Positions 1-5,577 of a stretch of 13,195 nucleotides of DNA are shown here, in pieces. Made by a program: the position numbers and the translations under genes. The notes under the pieces are model-generated. The model worked only from the letters and a program-made list of their open reading frames with translations, ran no database searches and was not told where the DNA came from. Origin of the DNA: Mariprofundus sp. (lineage in GTDB: Bacteria > Pseudomonadota > Zetaproteobacteria > Mariprofundales > Mariprofundaceae). Position 1 is the first letter of the stretch, and each line of letters starts with the position of its first letter. The stretch covers positions 1 through 13,195 of the forward strand of contig WFUI01000081.1 in assembly GCA_015485035.1 (NCBI GenBank), written 5' to 3'.

Positions 1-474
1 ATCCAAATCGCCTGCTTGCAAGAGACTCCTTGCTTTCTTTGCCATCTCATCATTAGCCGGACGATCAGCCAATCGTGCTTCAACTTCCTTAAACTTTCGA
101 GTCAACTCCAGGAGTTTTGATTCCTTATCCTGAAGCGCAATATCCTTTGCATCTAGCAACTCGTTTAATCGGTCAACGACTTTCTGTGGGACGCCATAGG
201 TTACATTTACATTGCCTTGCGCATGGATTACCGGGGTTTGGTTCCCTTCTGTATGTTGCTTAACTATTTTGGCAGGTTGAGGTTCCTTACTGTCTTTGCC
301 GGCGATCCATAAACCACCAACAATGATGATAAGGGATAATCCGAAAACCATCTTTATCATTATTCCCCTGTAGGTGGTAAATTCATAAACCATGGAGGAA
401 AAAATAAAGAAGGCGAAACCGGCCAGTAGCAAAGGGTGATTCAAATGCTCAATCCATGGTGTTACGTCTGGCAT
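1..474 (-). CDS. Membrane-anchored coiled-coil protein, C-terminus cut off by window edge
   Basis: An open frame of 158 codons runs from an ATG at 474 to the window edge without a stop, so the C-terminus is missing. An AAGGG-type ribosome binding site lies about 4 bases upstream. The start is MPDVTPWIEH. Two hydrophobic stretches (about residues 14-31 and 40-59) look like membrane segments. A short beta-prone stretch with GNVNVTYG (residues 87-94) follows, then a charged helical region (about 98-137) with heptad-like Leu spacing, ending in KKARSLLQAGDLD. That last stretch resembles the entry into a helical-repeat (TPR-like) region. I do not recognise a specific family and assign no function. 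It is divergent from the replication genes and AT-rich like them, so it is probably element cargo. A small surface/signalling or defence role is possible but unproven. Confidence 0.7.
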   Translation of the reverse strand, partial: MPDVTPWIEHLNHPLLLAGFAFFIFSSMVYEFTTYRGIMIKMVFGLSLIIIVGGLWIAGKDSKEPQPAKIVKQHTEGNQTPVIHAQGNVNVTYGVPQKVVDRLNELLDAKDIALQDKESKLLELTRKFKEVEARLADRPANDEMAKKARSLLQAGDLD

Positions 475-485
475 AATTCCCTTCA

Positions 486-506
486 CCCCGTTTCAGTAAC
501 ACGGGG
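486..506 (-). repeat. Stem-loop in leader of the membrane protein gene
   Basis: CCCCGT (486-491) and ACGGGG (501-506) form a perfect 6-bp stem with a 9-base loop. It lies 12 bases upstream of the ATG at 474, just before the ribosome binding site. No T-run follows on either strand, so it does not look like an intrinsic terminator. It may be an mRNA leader structure or an operator. Confidence 0.35.
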
Positions 507-589
507 GGCTATAAATACATACACACCCATTCCCGTACTTCCCTAGTATAGGTCAATAGATCAATAATATTCAAATTTCCATTCAATAA

Positions 590-638
590 GTGCGTAGTAA
601 CTGAGCGCCGGAGCGCCCGCGCAACGGTACGGACGCAC
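590..638. other. GC-rich inverted-repeat block, candidate replication or transfer origin
   Basis: Within an AT-rich intergenic region there is an abrupt GC-rich island. Outer arms GTGCGT (590-595) and ACGCAC (633-638) are perfect inverted repeats. Inside are a tandem near-repeat GAGCGCCG/GAGCGCCC (603-618), a GCGC-CGGA-GCGC hairpin (605-616), and a CGGT/ACCG pair (625-628 and 637-640). Rolling-circle initiators act at structured origins, often near the rep gene. This block lies about 150 bp upstream of the RHH gene and about 500 bp upstream of the Rep gene. No nick-site consensus was recognised, so the origin role is inference. Confidence 0.4.
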
Positions 639-669
639 CGCCGCGAAGGTCGAAGCAATACAACCTCGA

Positions 670-679
670 ATCATATGAT
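670..679. promoter_or_regulatory. Perfect 10-bp palindrome, possible operator
   Basis: ATCATATGAT is a perfect palindrome just upstream of the proposed -35 box of the RHH-rep operon. A second palindrome, ACATATGT, occurs at 720-727 between the promoter and the start codon. Ribbon-helix-helix proteins commonly repress their own promoter at paired palindromic half sites, and the first gene downstream encodes an RHH-like protein. The operator role is inference. Confidence 0.3.
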
Positions 680-681
680 GC

Positions 682-710
682 TTGAGATTCTCGTATGGCC
701 TGTAAATTAT
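682..710 (+). promoter_or_regulatory. Candidate sigma-70 promoter of the rep operon
   Basis: TTGAGA (682-687) matches the -35 consensus at five of six positions. It is followed after 17 bases by AATTAT (705-710), which matches the -10 at four of six. Transcription would begin near 717, leaving a short leader with the CAGGAG ribosome binding site (732-737) and the ATG at 743. Confidence 0.4.
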
Positions 711-742
711 TGCCGTATTACATATGTCATACAGGAGCGAAT

Positions 743-1153
743 ATGAAGGCATCAGAACTAAGAAAGGCATGGCAGATCAAAGACAACTCTAGGCTGGCAA
801 AGCGTCCAATTTCTCTTCGCCTTCCTACACATATTACTGCGAAGATTCAGGCCTTATGTGATATGCATCCAACCAAGACTAAAACTGATATTATGGTTGA
901 TCTTCTATCTTCAGCTTTAGATGAAATATATGAATCATTTGAGTTTGGTTGGGGCAAAGAATTTGAAGACCATCAAGGCGTCACATTTGTTGAAGATAAT
1001 GGTGAAGGAAAAACGTTCGGTGATTTGGCTAACAAGCATTTTATCGAGCTGGAAAAAGAGAATGGAAATCCACATGCAGTCAATTTGTATGATGTGCGTG
1101 TTCGAGAAAAACAGCAATTAACCATAGAGCGATATGGCCCTGATTGTCTCTGA
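743..1153 (+). CDS. Ribbon-helix-helix-like DNA-binding protein of mobile element
   Basis: A 136-residue protein beginning MKASELRKAW. I chose the ATG at 743 because CAGGAG lies 5 bases upstream; an in-frame start at 695 would add 16 unconvincing residues (MACKLLPYYIC...). Residues about 22-60 have the strand-helix-helix pattern of the Arc/MetJ fold: a short strand (PISLRLP), a helix (ITAKIQALCDM), a turn with PTKTKT, and a second helix (DIMVDLLSSALDEI). The C-terminal half is acidic and polar, without recognised motifs. I recall similar proteins beside replication genes in Pseudomonas elements, sometimes mislabelled 'type 1 pili tip component'. The stop overlaps the proposed start of the Rep gene, so co-expression is likely. 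The probable role is an autoregulator or an accessory factor of replication or transfer. This is inference. Confidence 0.7.
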   Translation: MKASELRKAWQIKDNSRLAKRPISLRLPTHITAKIQALCDMHPTKTKTDIMVDLLSSALDEIYESFEFGWGKEFEDHQGVTFVEDNGEGKTFGDLANKHFIELEKENGNPHAVNLYDVRVREKQQLTIERYGPDCL

Positions 1154-2228
1154 TAAAATGAAATTCCTTCTTCACGGCCATGATACAATCCAATGCGCTT
1201 ATTTTCTCAGGCCTGAGCTTGATACTGGAATTAATTTTGAATGGCTTTCCACTGAAAAGGAAAGGTTGAGGCAGAGCAAAAGCAGAGATCCAATGCATAT
1301 CAATTTGGGTGGAACATCCTTTTTACTTCATCCTTATGGGAGTTCATCAGGTTTTCCATTCGTAATATCTAATCAAGATTTCAAAATTGAATTTGGGGAG
1401 TTCAATAATCCTTCGTTTTTTGTGACGTTTCCAAGTGAGGCCCTTTGGAGAGAATCAGCAGAGGTTCTCCATTCCAAATTTCTGGATTGGGCTAACGGGC
1501 TAGGTTTTATGGCCTATCAGCATGAATCACTTTCTCGCGTGGATTTCAGCTTTGATTATCAAATCCCAGAAATTGATTTTAATGAAGATTCGTTTGTCAG
1601 TGTCTCATCCAAAGATAGTCAGCATAGAGATAATGGAAAAGTACAAACCTTTATGTTTGGTAAGGGTGATATTGTTTTGCGCGTTTATGACAAGACCGCT
1701 GAGATAAATCAGAAAAGCCAAAAAACATGGTTCTTTGGTCTTTGGGGATGTGAAGAAAATGTATGGCGAATTGAATGGCAGGTTAGGAAGAATGCTCTAA
1801 AAGAACATGGCATTAGAACATTCAATCAGCTCAAAGAGCGCCAGGATGCACTACTCAGTTATCTTGCAGGAAACCATGATTCTTTGCGGATTCAAGGCAT
1901 GGATAACAATCGCTCTCGTTGGCAACTCCATCCACTCTGGGTTGACCTCCAAACTCGAATCAAAGATCAAGACCTTGGTGATATTGAAAAGGAACTGGAT
2001 TCAGCTTCTACACTTGAAGAACGTAGATACAGAATTGCAGTTAGCATCTACGGGTACATGAAGCGCCTTGCAGCTATCCAGTGTTTATTGAACGACGATT
2101 TCATGCGGTCAGAAGATGAGACTTTCTCAGATATGAGGCATTGGGTTTCCATGGTCAGTGAACCTTGCACATGGGAAAGCGAGGTAGAGAAACGGGCAAC
2201 AGAAATGAGACTTGGGAAATGGTCATGA
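1134..2228 (+). CDS. Rep_trans-like replication initiation protein / relaxase
   Basis: A 364-residue protein with the layout of Rep_trans initiators (RepC/RstA/MobT type), which nick a double-stranded origin to start rolling-circle replication or conjugal mobilisation. Visible landmarks are SRVDFSFDY (134-142, the R-x-D-x-x-x-D metal-site pattern), FGKGDIVLRVYDKTAEI (175-191, containing the conserved Y-D-K-x-x-E and a candidate nucleophilic Tyr185), and WRIEWQVRK (211-219, the R-x-E strand). The C-terminal 130 residues are helical and unassigned. The start is uncertain: ATG 1134 has a weak GAG upstream and overlaps the RHH gene by 20 bases, while ATG 1158 (MKFLLHGHD) starts 4 bases after that gene's stop. 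Codon use is AT-rich, as in its neighbours. It could serve an integrative mobilisable element, a plasmid-like element or a phage satellite; no coat or conjugation genes are seen here. Confidence 0.72.
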   Translation: MALIVSDKMKFLLHGHDTIQCAYFLRPELDTGINFEWLSTEKERLRQSKSRDPMHINLGGTSFLLHPYGSSSGFPFVISNQDFKIEFGEFNNPSFFVTFPSEALWRESAEVLHSKFLDWANGLGFMAYQHESLSRVDFSFDYQIPEIDFNEDSFVSVSSKDSQHRDNGKVQTFMFGKGDIVLRVYDKTAEINQKSQKTWFFGLWGCEENVWRIEWQVRKNALKEHGIRTFNQLKERQDALLSYLAGNHDSLRIQGMDNNRSRWQLHPLWVDLQTRIKDQDLGDIEKELDSASTLEERRYRIAVSIYGYMKRLAAIQCLLNDDFMRSEDETFSDMRHWVSMVSEPCTWESEVEKRATEMRLGKWS

Positions 2229-2401
2229 TTGGCAAGGCAATAACGCTATTGAATAAGCACAAGAATAGAATTTTACTTGTGGCTGAGGCTTCGCTGCCTG
2301 AATCACAGTTCAGTGCCTACCGGAAATTGGTTCTGGATGAGTTAGGAAAGAATGGATTGGAAAATGAGCTGAAAGAATTATTCGATCAGCAGGAAAGGTA
2401 A
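2225..2401 (+). CDS. Small hypothetical protein coupled to rep
   Basis: A 58-residue protein starting MIGKAITLLNK. The ATG at 2225 overlaps the rep stop as ATGA, a typical sign of translational coupling; ATG 2219 in the same frame would add only two residues. The protein is helical, with a hydrophobic/basic N-terminal half and a charged C-terminus (LKELFDQQER). No motif or membrane segment is evident. Its position directly after rep and before the recombinase suggests a replication-accessory or control role, but nothing in the sequence demonstrates this. Confidence 0.55.
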   Translation: MIGKAITLLNKHKNRILLVAEASLPESQFSAYRKLVLDELGKNGLENELKELFDQQER

Positions 2402-2440
2402 GGATCGGGCAGGAATACACTATGCACAGGTGCGTTATGC

Positions 2441-2590
2441 TTGAACAACGAACAGGAATTAAACATATCAATAAGCCTCAACGATGAGTTGCTGGATGAG
2501 ATTAGCGAAGATGAGCTGGATTTACTTCAGGCAATGCTTCCCGATCTCATCAGAGACACGTTGATCCAGATTGAGTTAGATAAGGAGTAA
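2441..2590 (+). CDS. Very small acidic protein with TTG start
   Basis: A 49-residue frame from TTG 2441 to TAA 2588 encodes (M)NNEQELNISISLNDELL and then a strongly acidic helical region rich in Asp, Glu and Leu. The regular amphipathic pattern (LLDEISEDELDLLQAMLPDLI) looks like real coding sequence rather than noise. There is no in-frame ATG near the beginning. An AGGTG-like sequence at 2428-2432 could serve the TTG. The stop is 3 bases before the recombinase ATG, and its last codons contain the recombinase ribosome binding site (TAAGGAG). The frame is the same as that of the preceding small gene, separated by one TAA and 13 codons. Function unknown. An acidic partner of Rep or the recombinase, or a recombination directionality factor, is speculation. 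Confidence 0.5.
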   Translation: MNNEQELNISISLNDELLDEISEDELDLLQAMLPDLIRDTLIQIELDKE

Positions 2591-2593
2591 GTT

Positions 2594-4213
2594 ATGGCTG
2601 TAGCTCTGTATGCACGCGTTTCTACCACAAGACAGGTTGAGAAGGATTTATCTATACCCGATCAACTCAAACAGATGCGAGCATGGTGTAAGTCACAGGG
2701 TTACGCAGTTGCCATGGAATATGTCGAAGCCGGCGCTTCTGCCACTGACGATAGGCGGCCAGAGTTTCAGCGTATGATTGCAGATGCAACGATTTCGCCT
2801 GCTCCGTTCGAGGCGGTCATTGTTCACAGCCTCTCTCGTTTCTTCCGAGACTCTTTGGAGTTTGGTTTGTATGAACGGAAACTAAACATGGCAGGGACAA
2901 AGGTCATATCTATCACCCAGCAAACAAGTGACGATCCATCTGGAGAAATGGCGCGGAAAATATTTAATGTGTTCGATGAGTATCAGAGCAAAGAGAACGG
3001 AAAACATACCCAGCGAGCTATGAAAGAGAATGCCAGGCAAGGCTTCTGGAACGGGTCAAAACCTCCCTTTGGTTACCGGACTGAAGAAGTCCCTGTCCAA
3101 GGTCGCCGAGGTAATAAGAAACGCCTAAAGCTTGATCCTGCTGAAGCTAGCATCGTAAAGAAAATCTTCAGATTATCACTGAACGGTTACCGTGGAACTC
3201 CAATGGGGTTACGAGCAATCGCAATCCATCTCAATGAACGTGGGCTTATGAAGCGTGGAAAACCTTGGGGGAAAACTGAAGTCAGCAATGTACTCTCTAA
3301 CCCTGTCTATAAAGGTGAGTATTACTTCAACAAACGAAACTCAAAGACCAAGCAACTCAAGCCTGAGAGTGAGTGGATCAAACTGGAAGTGGAATCAATT
3401 GTTTCGGCGGAAATCTTCGACCGAGCTAGAGCACGCTCCGCGGCGCATGCTCCGGAGAAGATTCCGCCGAGACTCGTTAATAATCCCACACTACTGACTG
3501 GATTTCTTACCTGCGGTTGTTGCGGTGGCAGTATGACTCTGGCCACGGGAAAAAGCGGAAAATATAAATATTACAAATGCACTACTCGTATCAACAAAGG
3601 CAGCAAGGCTTGCAAGGGGCAGAATATCCCTGTCGATAAGCTCGATACTCTGATTCTCGAAAGGATGGCAGATAAAATTCTCATTCCCTCTCGAATTGAA
3701 CAGTTGCTTAAAGAGATGAGAGATAGGCAAAAGGCATCGCGTTCCACCGAAAAGGAACAGATCAAGAAACTTACCAGTGAACTGAAAAAGCTGGAGCATA
3801 AGCGCAATCGACTATTTGCAGCAGTTGAAGAAGGTATCCTTCCTCTGGATGAAGCTCTAAAAAGCAGAGCGCATCAGCAGCAAGTACGCCATCAAGAAAT
3901 CCTTATCGAGATCGCAGGGTTTAGAAGATCACAGTATATGCCATTGAATGCCATTAGCTCAAAACACATTGAAAGATTTAGTACCGCAATGAGGAAAAGG
4001 CTTCTGGATAGAAAAAGCGGATTTGGAAAAGAATACCTGAAATTGCTTGTGGAAAATATCACCGTGGAGGAAAACAAAGCCACTATAACTGGCAGCTATA
4101 TTTCTCTCGCAAATGCTCTGACCCAAACGAAAAAGGGCACCCGCAATGGAGTGCCCAGATTTGTCCCGAACTGGCTCCCCGAGCAGGACTCGAACCTGCG
4201 ACATATGGATTAA
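2594..4213 (+). CDS. Large serine recombinase (site-specific integrase)
   Basis: This 539-residue enzyme should catalyse integration and excision of the element through a serine-DNA intermediate. The N-terminal resolvase domain (about 3-145) has YARVSTTRQ with nucleophile Ser10 and Arg8, and SRFFRDS (81-87) supplying active-site arginines. A Recombinase domain follows (about 155-285; KPPFGYR, TEVSNVLSNPVYKGEYY). A zinc ribbon has CGCC (307-310), C329 and C340. A coiled-coil region (about 365-445) completes the family layout. The start at 2594 follows GGAG by 6 bases. The family body seems to end near residue 510. The remaining residues read through an opposite-strand terminator, and the last 13 codons plus stop are read from the tRNA-Asn gene (42-base overlap). 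This places the integrase at the element edge with tRNA-Asn as probable target. The C-terminus may differ in the excised form. Confidence 0.93.
   Translation: MAVALYARVSTTRQVEKDLSIPDQLKQMRAWCKSQGYAVAMEYVEAGASATDDRRPEFQRMIADATISPAPFEAVIVHSLSRFFRDSLEFGLYERKLNMAGTKVISITQQTSDDPSGEMARKIFNVFDEYQSKENGKHTQRAMKENARQGFWNGSKPPFGYRTEEVPVQGRRGNKKRLKLDPAEASIVKKIFRLSLNGYRGTPMGLRAIAIHLNERGLMKRGKPWGKTEVSNVLSNPVYKGEYYFNKRNSKTKQLKPESEWIKLEVESIVSAEIFDRARARSAAHAPEKIPPRLVNNPTLLTGFLTCGCCGGSMTLATGKSGKYKYYKCTTRINKGSKACKGQNIPVDKLDTLILERMADKILIPSRIEQLLKEMRDRQKASRSTEKEQIKKLTSELKKLEHKRNRLFAAVEEGILPLDEALKSRAHQQQVRHQEILIEIAGFRRSQYMPLNAISSKHIERFSTAMRKRLLDRKSGFGKEYLKLLVENITVEENKATITGSYISLANALTQTKKGTRNGVPRFVPNWLPEQDSNLRHMD
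4130..4156 (-). terminator. Intrinsic terminator of tRNA-Asn, inside recombinase frame
   Basis: Read on the minus strand, GGGCAC (4156-4151) and GTGCCC (4140-4135) pair as a 6-bp GC-rich stem with a 10-base loop and are followed by five T residues (4134-4130). It lies 15 bases past the 3' end of tRNA-Asn, where its terminator is expected. The same bases encode KGTRNGVP near the C-terminus of the oppositely transcribed serine recombinase. Confidence 0.75.
4172..4213. other. Probable attachment region: recombinase 3' end overlapping tRNA-Asn 3' half
   Basis: These 42 bases are both the last 13 codons plus stop of the recombinase and the 3' part of tRNA-Asn (CCA end, T arm, variable region, part of the anticodon stem). 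Integrases of tRNA-targeting elements usually lie next to their att site. No second copy of this segment was seen elsewhere in the window, so the other att site must lie to the left of position 1 or be very short. The exact crossover cannot be fixed from this window. Confidence 0.45.
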
Positions 4214-4247
4214 CAGTCCACCGTTCTACCAACTGAACTATCGGGGA
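4172..4247 (-). tRNA. tRNA-Asn (anticodon GUU)
   Basis: The minus strand gives a complete 76-nt cloverleaf with an encoded CCA. The acceptor stem pairs TCCCCGA with TCGGGGA, with G73 before CCA. The D arm contains AGTTCAGTTGGTAGA, the anticodon loop is CTGTTAA with GTT as anticodon, and the T arm has GGTTCGAGTCC. It appears intact despite the adjacent integration. It has its own promoter upstream and a terminator downstream. Its 3' half is overlapped by the recombinase gene on the other strand. Confidence 0.96.
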
Positions 4248-4261
4248 ATTGAGGAGCGCGA

Positions 4262-4290
4262 ACCGTACGGAGGCGTCCTATTCCTGTCAA
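4262..4290 (-). promoter_or_regulatory. Promoter of tRNA-Asn
   Basis: On the minus strand, a perfect -35 TTGACA (4290-4285) is followed after exactly 17 bases by TACGGT (4267-4262) as -10. The discriminator after it is GC-rich (TCGCGC), as in stable-RNA promoters under stringent control. The mature tRNA begins 14 bases after the -10. The tRNA therefore need not depend on read-through from dgt. Confidence 0.7.
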
Positions 4291-4291
4291 T

Positions 4292-4327
4292 ATGTCATGA
4301 TCAAAAAAATGCATATGACATCATGAT
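4292..4327. repeat. Palindrome cluster upstream of tRNA-Asn promoter
   Basis: ATGTCAT (4292-4298) and ATGACAT (4315-4321) form a 7-bp inverted repeat with a 16-base A-rich spacer. TCATGAT occurs twice (4295-4301 and 4321-4327), the second within the perfect palindrome ATCATGAT (4320-4327). The cluster directly abuts the -35 box. It could be an operator or activator site, or be fortuitous in AT-rich spacer. Confidence 0.3.
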
Positions 4328-4401
4328 ACAATCGTCGAAGAGTAAAAAAATCCGCAGACAGTTTTTTATGATGTTATCAGGTGGCCCTTTGAACGGAAAA
4401 A

Positions 4402-5577
4402 CTATGGTCGGGAACGTATGTTAAACAGGCGCTCGTGCTCTTCCAGCGCATAGCGGTCAGTCATGCCGGCAATATAATCAGCAACAATTCTGGCCAGTCG
4501 TTCTGTTGCCAGTGCACCTGATGCACTTTTACTGGCTGCTATCTCGTGTTGCTGGTTTTCCGGCAACATGGCAGGGCTTTGCATATACACTTCAAAAATT
4601 TCACGCAGGACCCGCTCGGCCTTGTTGGCCATGCGTGCAACGCGATAATGACGATACATTTTTTTATACAGGAACTTTTTCAGCTCACCATTCATCTTCC
4701 GGGTTGGTAGTGAGAAAGCGACCAGCGGTGTTGCTGCCGCACGTACATCATCGAAACTGTTTACATTCAGTTCCCTGATACGCCTGCCTGTTTCATCAAT
4801 CACATCGACAATCAGAAAGTTAATCATATGCCGAACGGTTTCATTGACTTTCAGGCGTTCAGGAACGTCGGGATACTCTGTTTCCACCTGCGCATAAAAA
4901 CGTCCGAATAATGCCAGTTGTTTTAAATCATCAATCGACAACATGCCGGCCCGATAACCGTCATCAATGTCATGATTGTTATAGGCGATTTCATCAGCGA
5001 GATTACCAATCTGTGCTTCAAGGGCTGGTTGTTCATGCAGGTTGAAACGGGACAGGTCCCGGTTTGACGGGGTATCATAAGCGGAGTGATGTTTTACAAT
5101 GCCTTCACGGGTTTCGTAGCTGAGATTCAGGCCGGTAAATGCGGCATATTTATGCTCCAGCTTTTCGACAATGCGCAACGATTGGCGGTTGTGTTCAAAG
5201 CCGCCGTAGGGTTCCATGACCGCATTGAGCGCATCCTGACCGGAATGGCCGAACGGTGTGTGGCCAAGATCGTGTGCCAGAGCGACTGCTTCAGCCAGGT
5301 CCTCATGCAGCTGCATCGAACGGCAAATAGACCGGGCGATCTGGGCGACTTCAATGGAGTGGGTCAGACGGGTGCGATAATGATCGCCCTCATGATTCAC
5401 AAATACCTGGGTTTTGTATTCCAGTCTGCGAAAGGCGGTCGAGTGAATAATGCGATCACGATCGCGCTGGTAGGGGTTTCTGTGTTTTGATTCAGGCTCA
5501 TCATACACACGGCCCCTTGAACAGGCTGTCCGGCATGCATAAGCGGCCAGTGTTGACTCATAGGCATGTTCAGACAC
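4402..5577 (-). CDS. dgt: Deoxyguanosinetriphosphate triphosphohydrolase-like protein (HD domain)
   Basis: A 391-residue cytosolic enzyme of the dGTPase family, expected to hydrolyse dNTPs (classically dGTP) to the deoxynucleoside and triphosphate and so limit dNTP pools. The family hallmarks are clear: RNPYQRDRDRIIHSTAFRRL (33-52), EGDHYRTRLTHSIEVAQIAR (63-82) with metal ligand His73, ALAHDLGHTPFGHSG (99-113) with the HD pair His102-Asp103, and NLADEIAY (192-199) with the later aspartate. The length matches the shorter form annotated 'dGTPase-like', as in alphaproteobacteria, rather than the roughly 500-residue E. coli enzyme. The start is GTG at 5577, overlapping the pyrF stop by 8 bases. 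The nearest ribosome binding site (GGAG) is 13 bases away, so coupling to pyrF translation is likely. The substrate range cannot be read from sequence. Confidence 0.93.
   Translation of the reverse strand: MSEHAYESTLAAYACRTACSRGRVYDEPESKHRNPYQRDRDRIIHSTAFRRLEYKTQVFVNHEGDHYRTRLTHSIEVAQIARSICRSMQLHEDLAEAVALAHDLGHTPFGHSGQDALNAVMEPYGGFEHNRQSLRIVEKLEHKYAAFTGLNLSYETREGIVKHHSAYDTPSNRDLSRFNLHEQPALEAQIGNLADEIAYNNHDIDDGYRAGMLSIDDLKQLALFGRFYAQVETEYPDVPERLKVNETVRHMINFLIVDVIDETGRRIRELNVNSFDDVRAAATPLVAFSLPTRKMNGELKKFLYKKMYRHYRVARMANKAERVLREIFEVYMQSPAMLPENQQHEIAASKSASGALATERLARIVADYIAGMTDRYALEEHERLFNIRSRP

Noticed and set aside
695..742. N-terminal extension of the RHH gene from an upstream ATG (MACKLLPYYIC...)
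   Set aside because: It overlaps the likely promoter, has no ribosome binding site, and ATG 743 has a good one 5 bases upstream.
4328..4401. Rho-independent terminator after dgt in the A/T-run region (minus strand T-runs)
   Set aside because: T-runs are present, but the possible stems are A-T only or have mismatches next to the loop; no convincing GC-rich hairpin precedes them.
4146..4424. Plus-strand reading frame starting in the tRNA region (MECPDLSRTGSPSRTRTCDI...)
   Set aside because: The 'SPSRTRTCD' string is a translation of the tRNA-Asn gene in another frame; no ribosome binding site or coding character beyond it.
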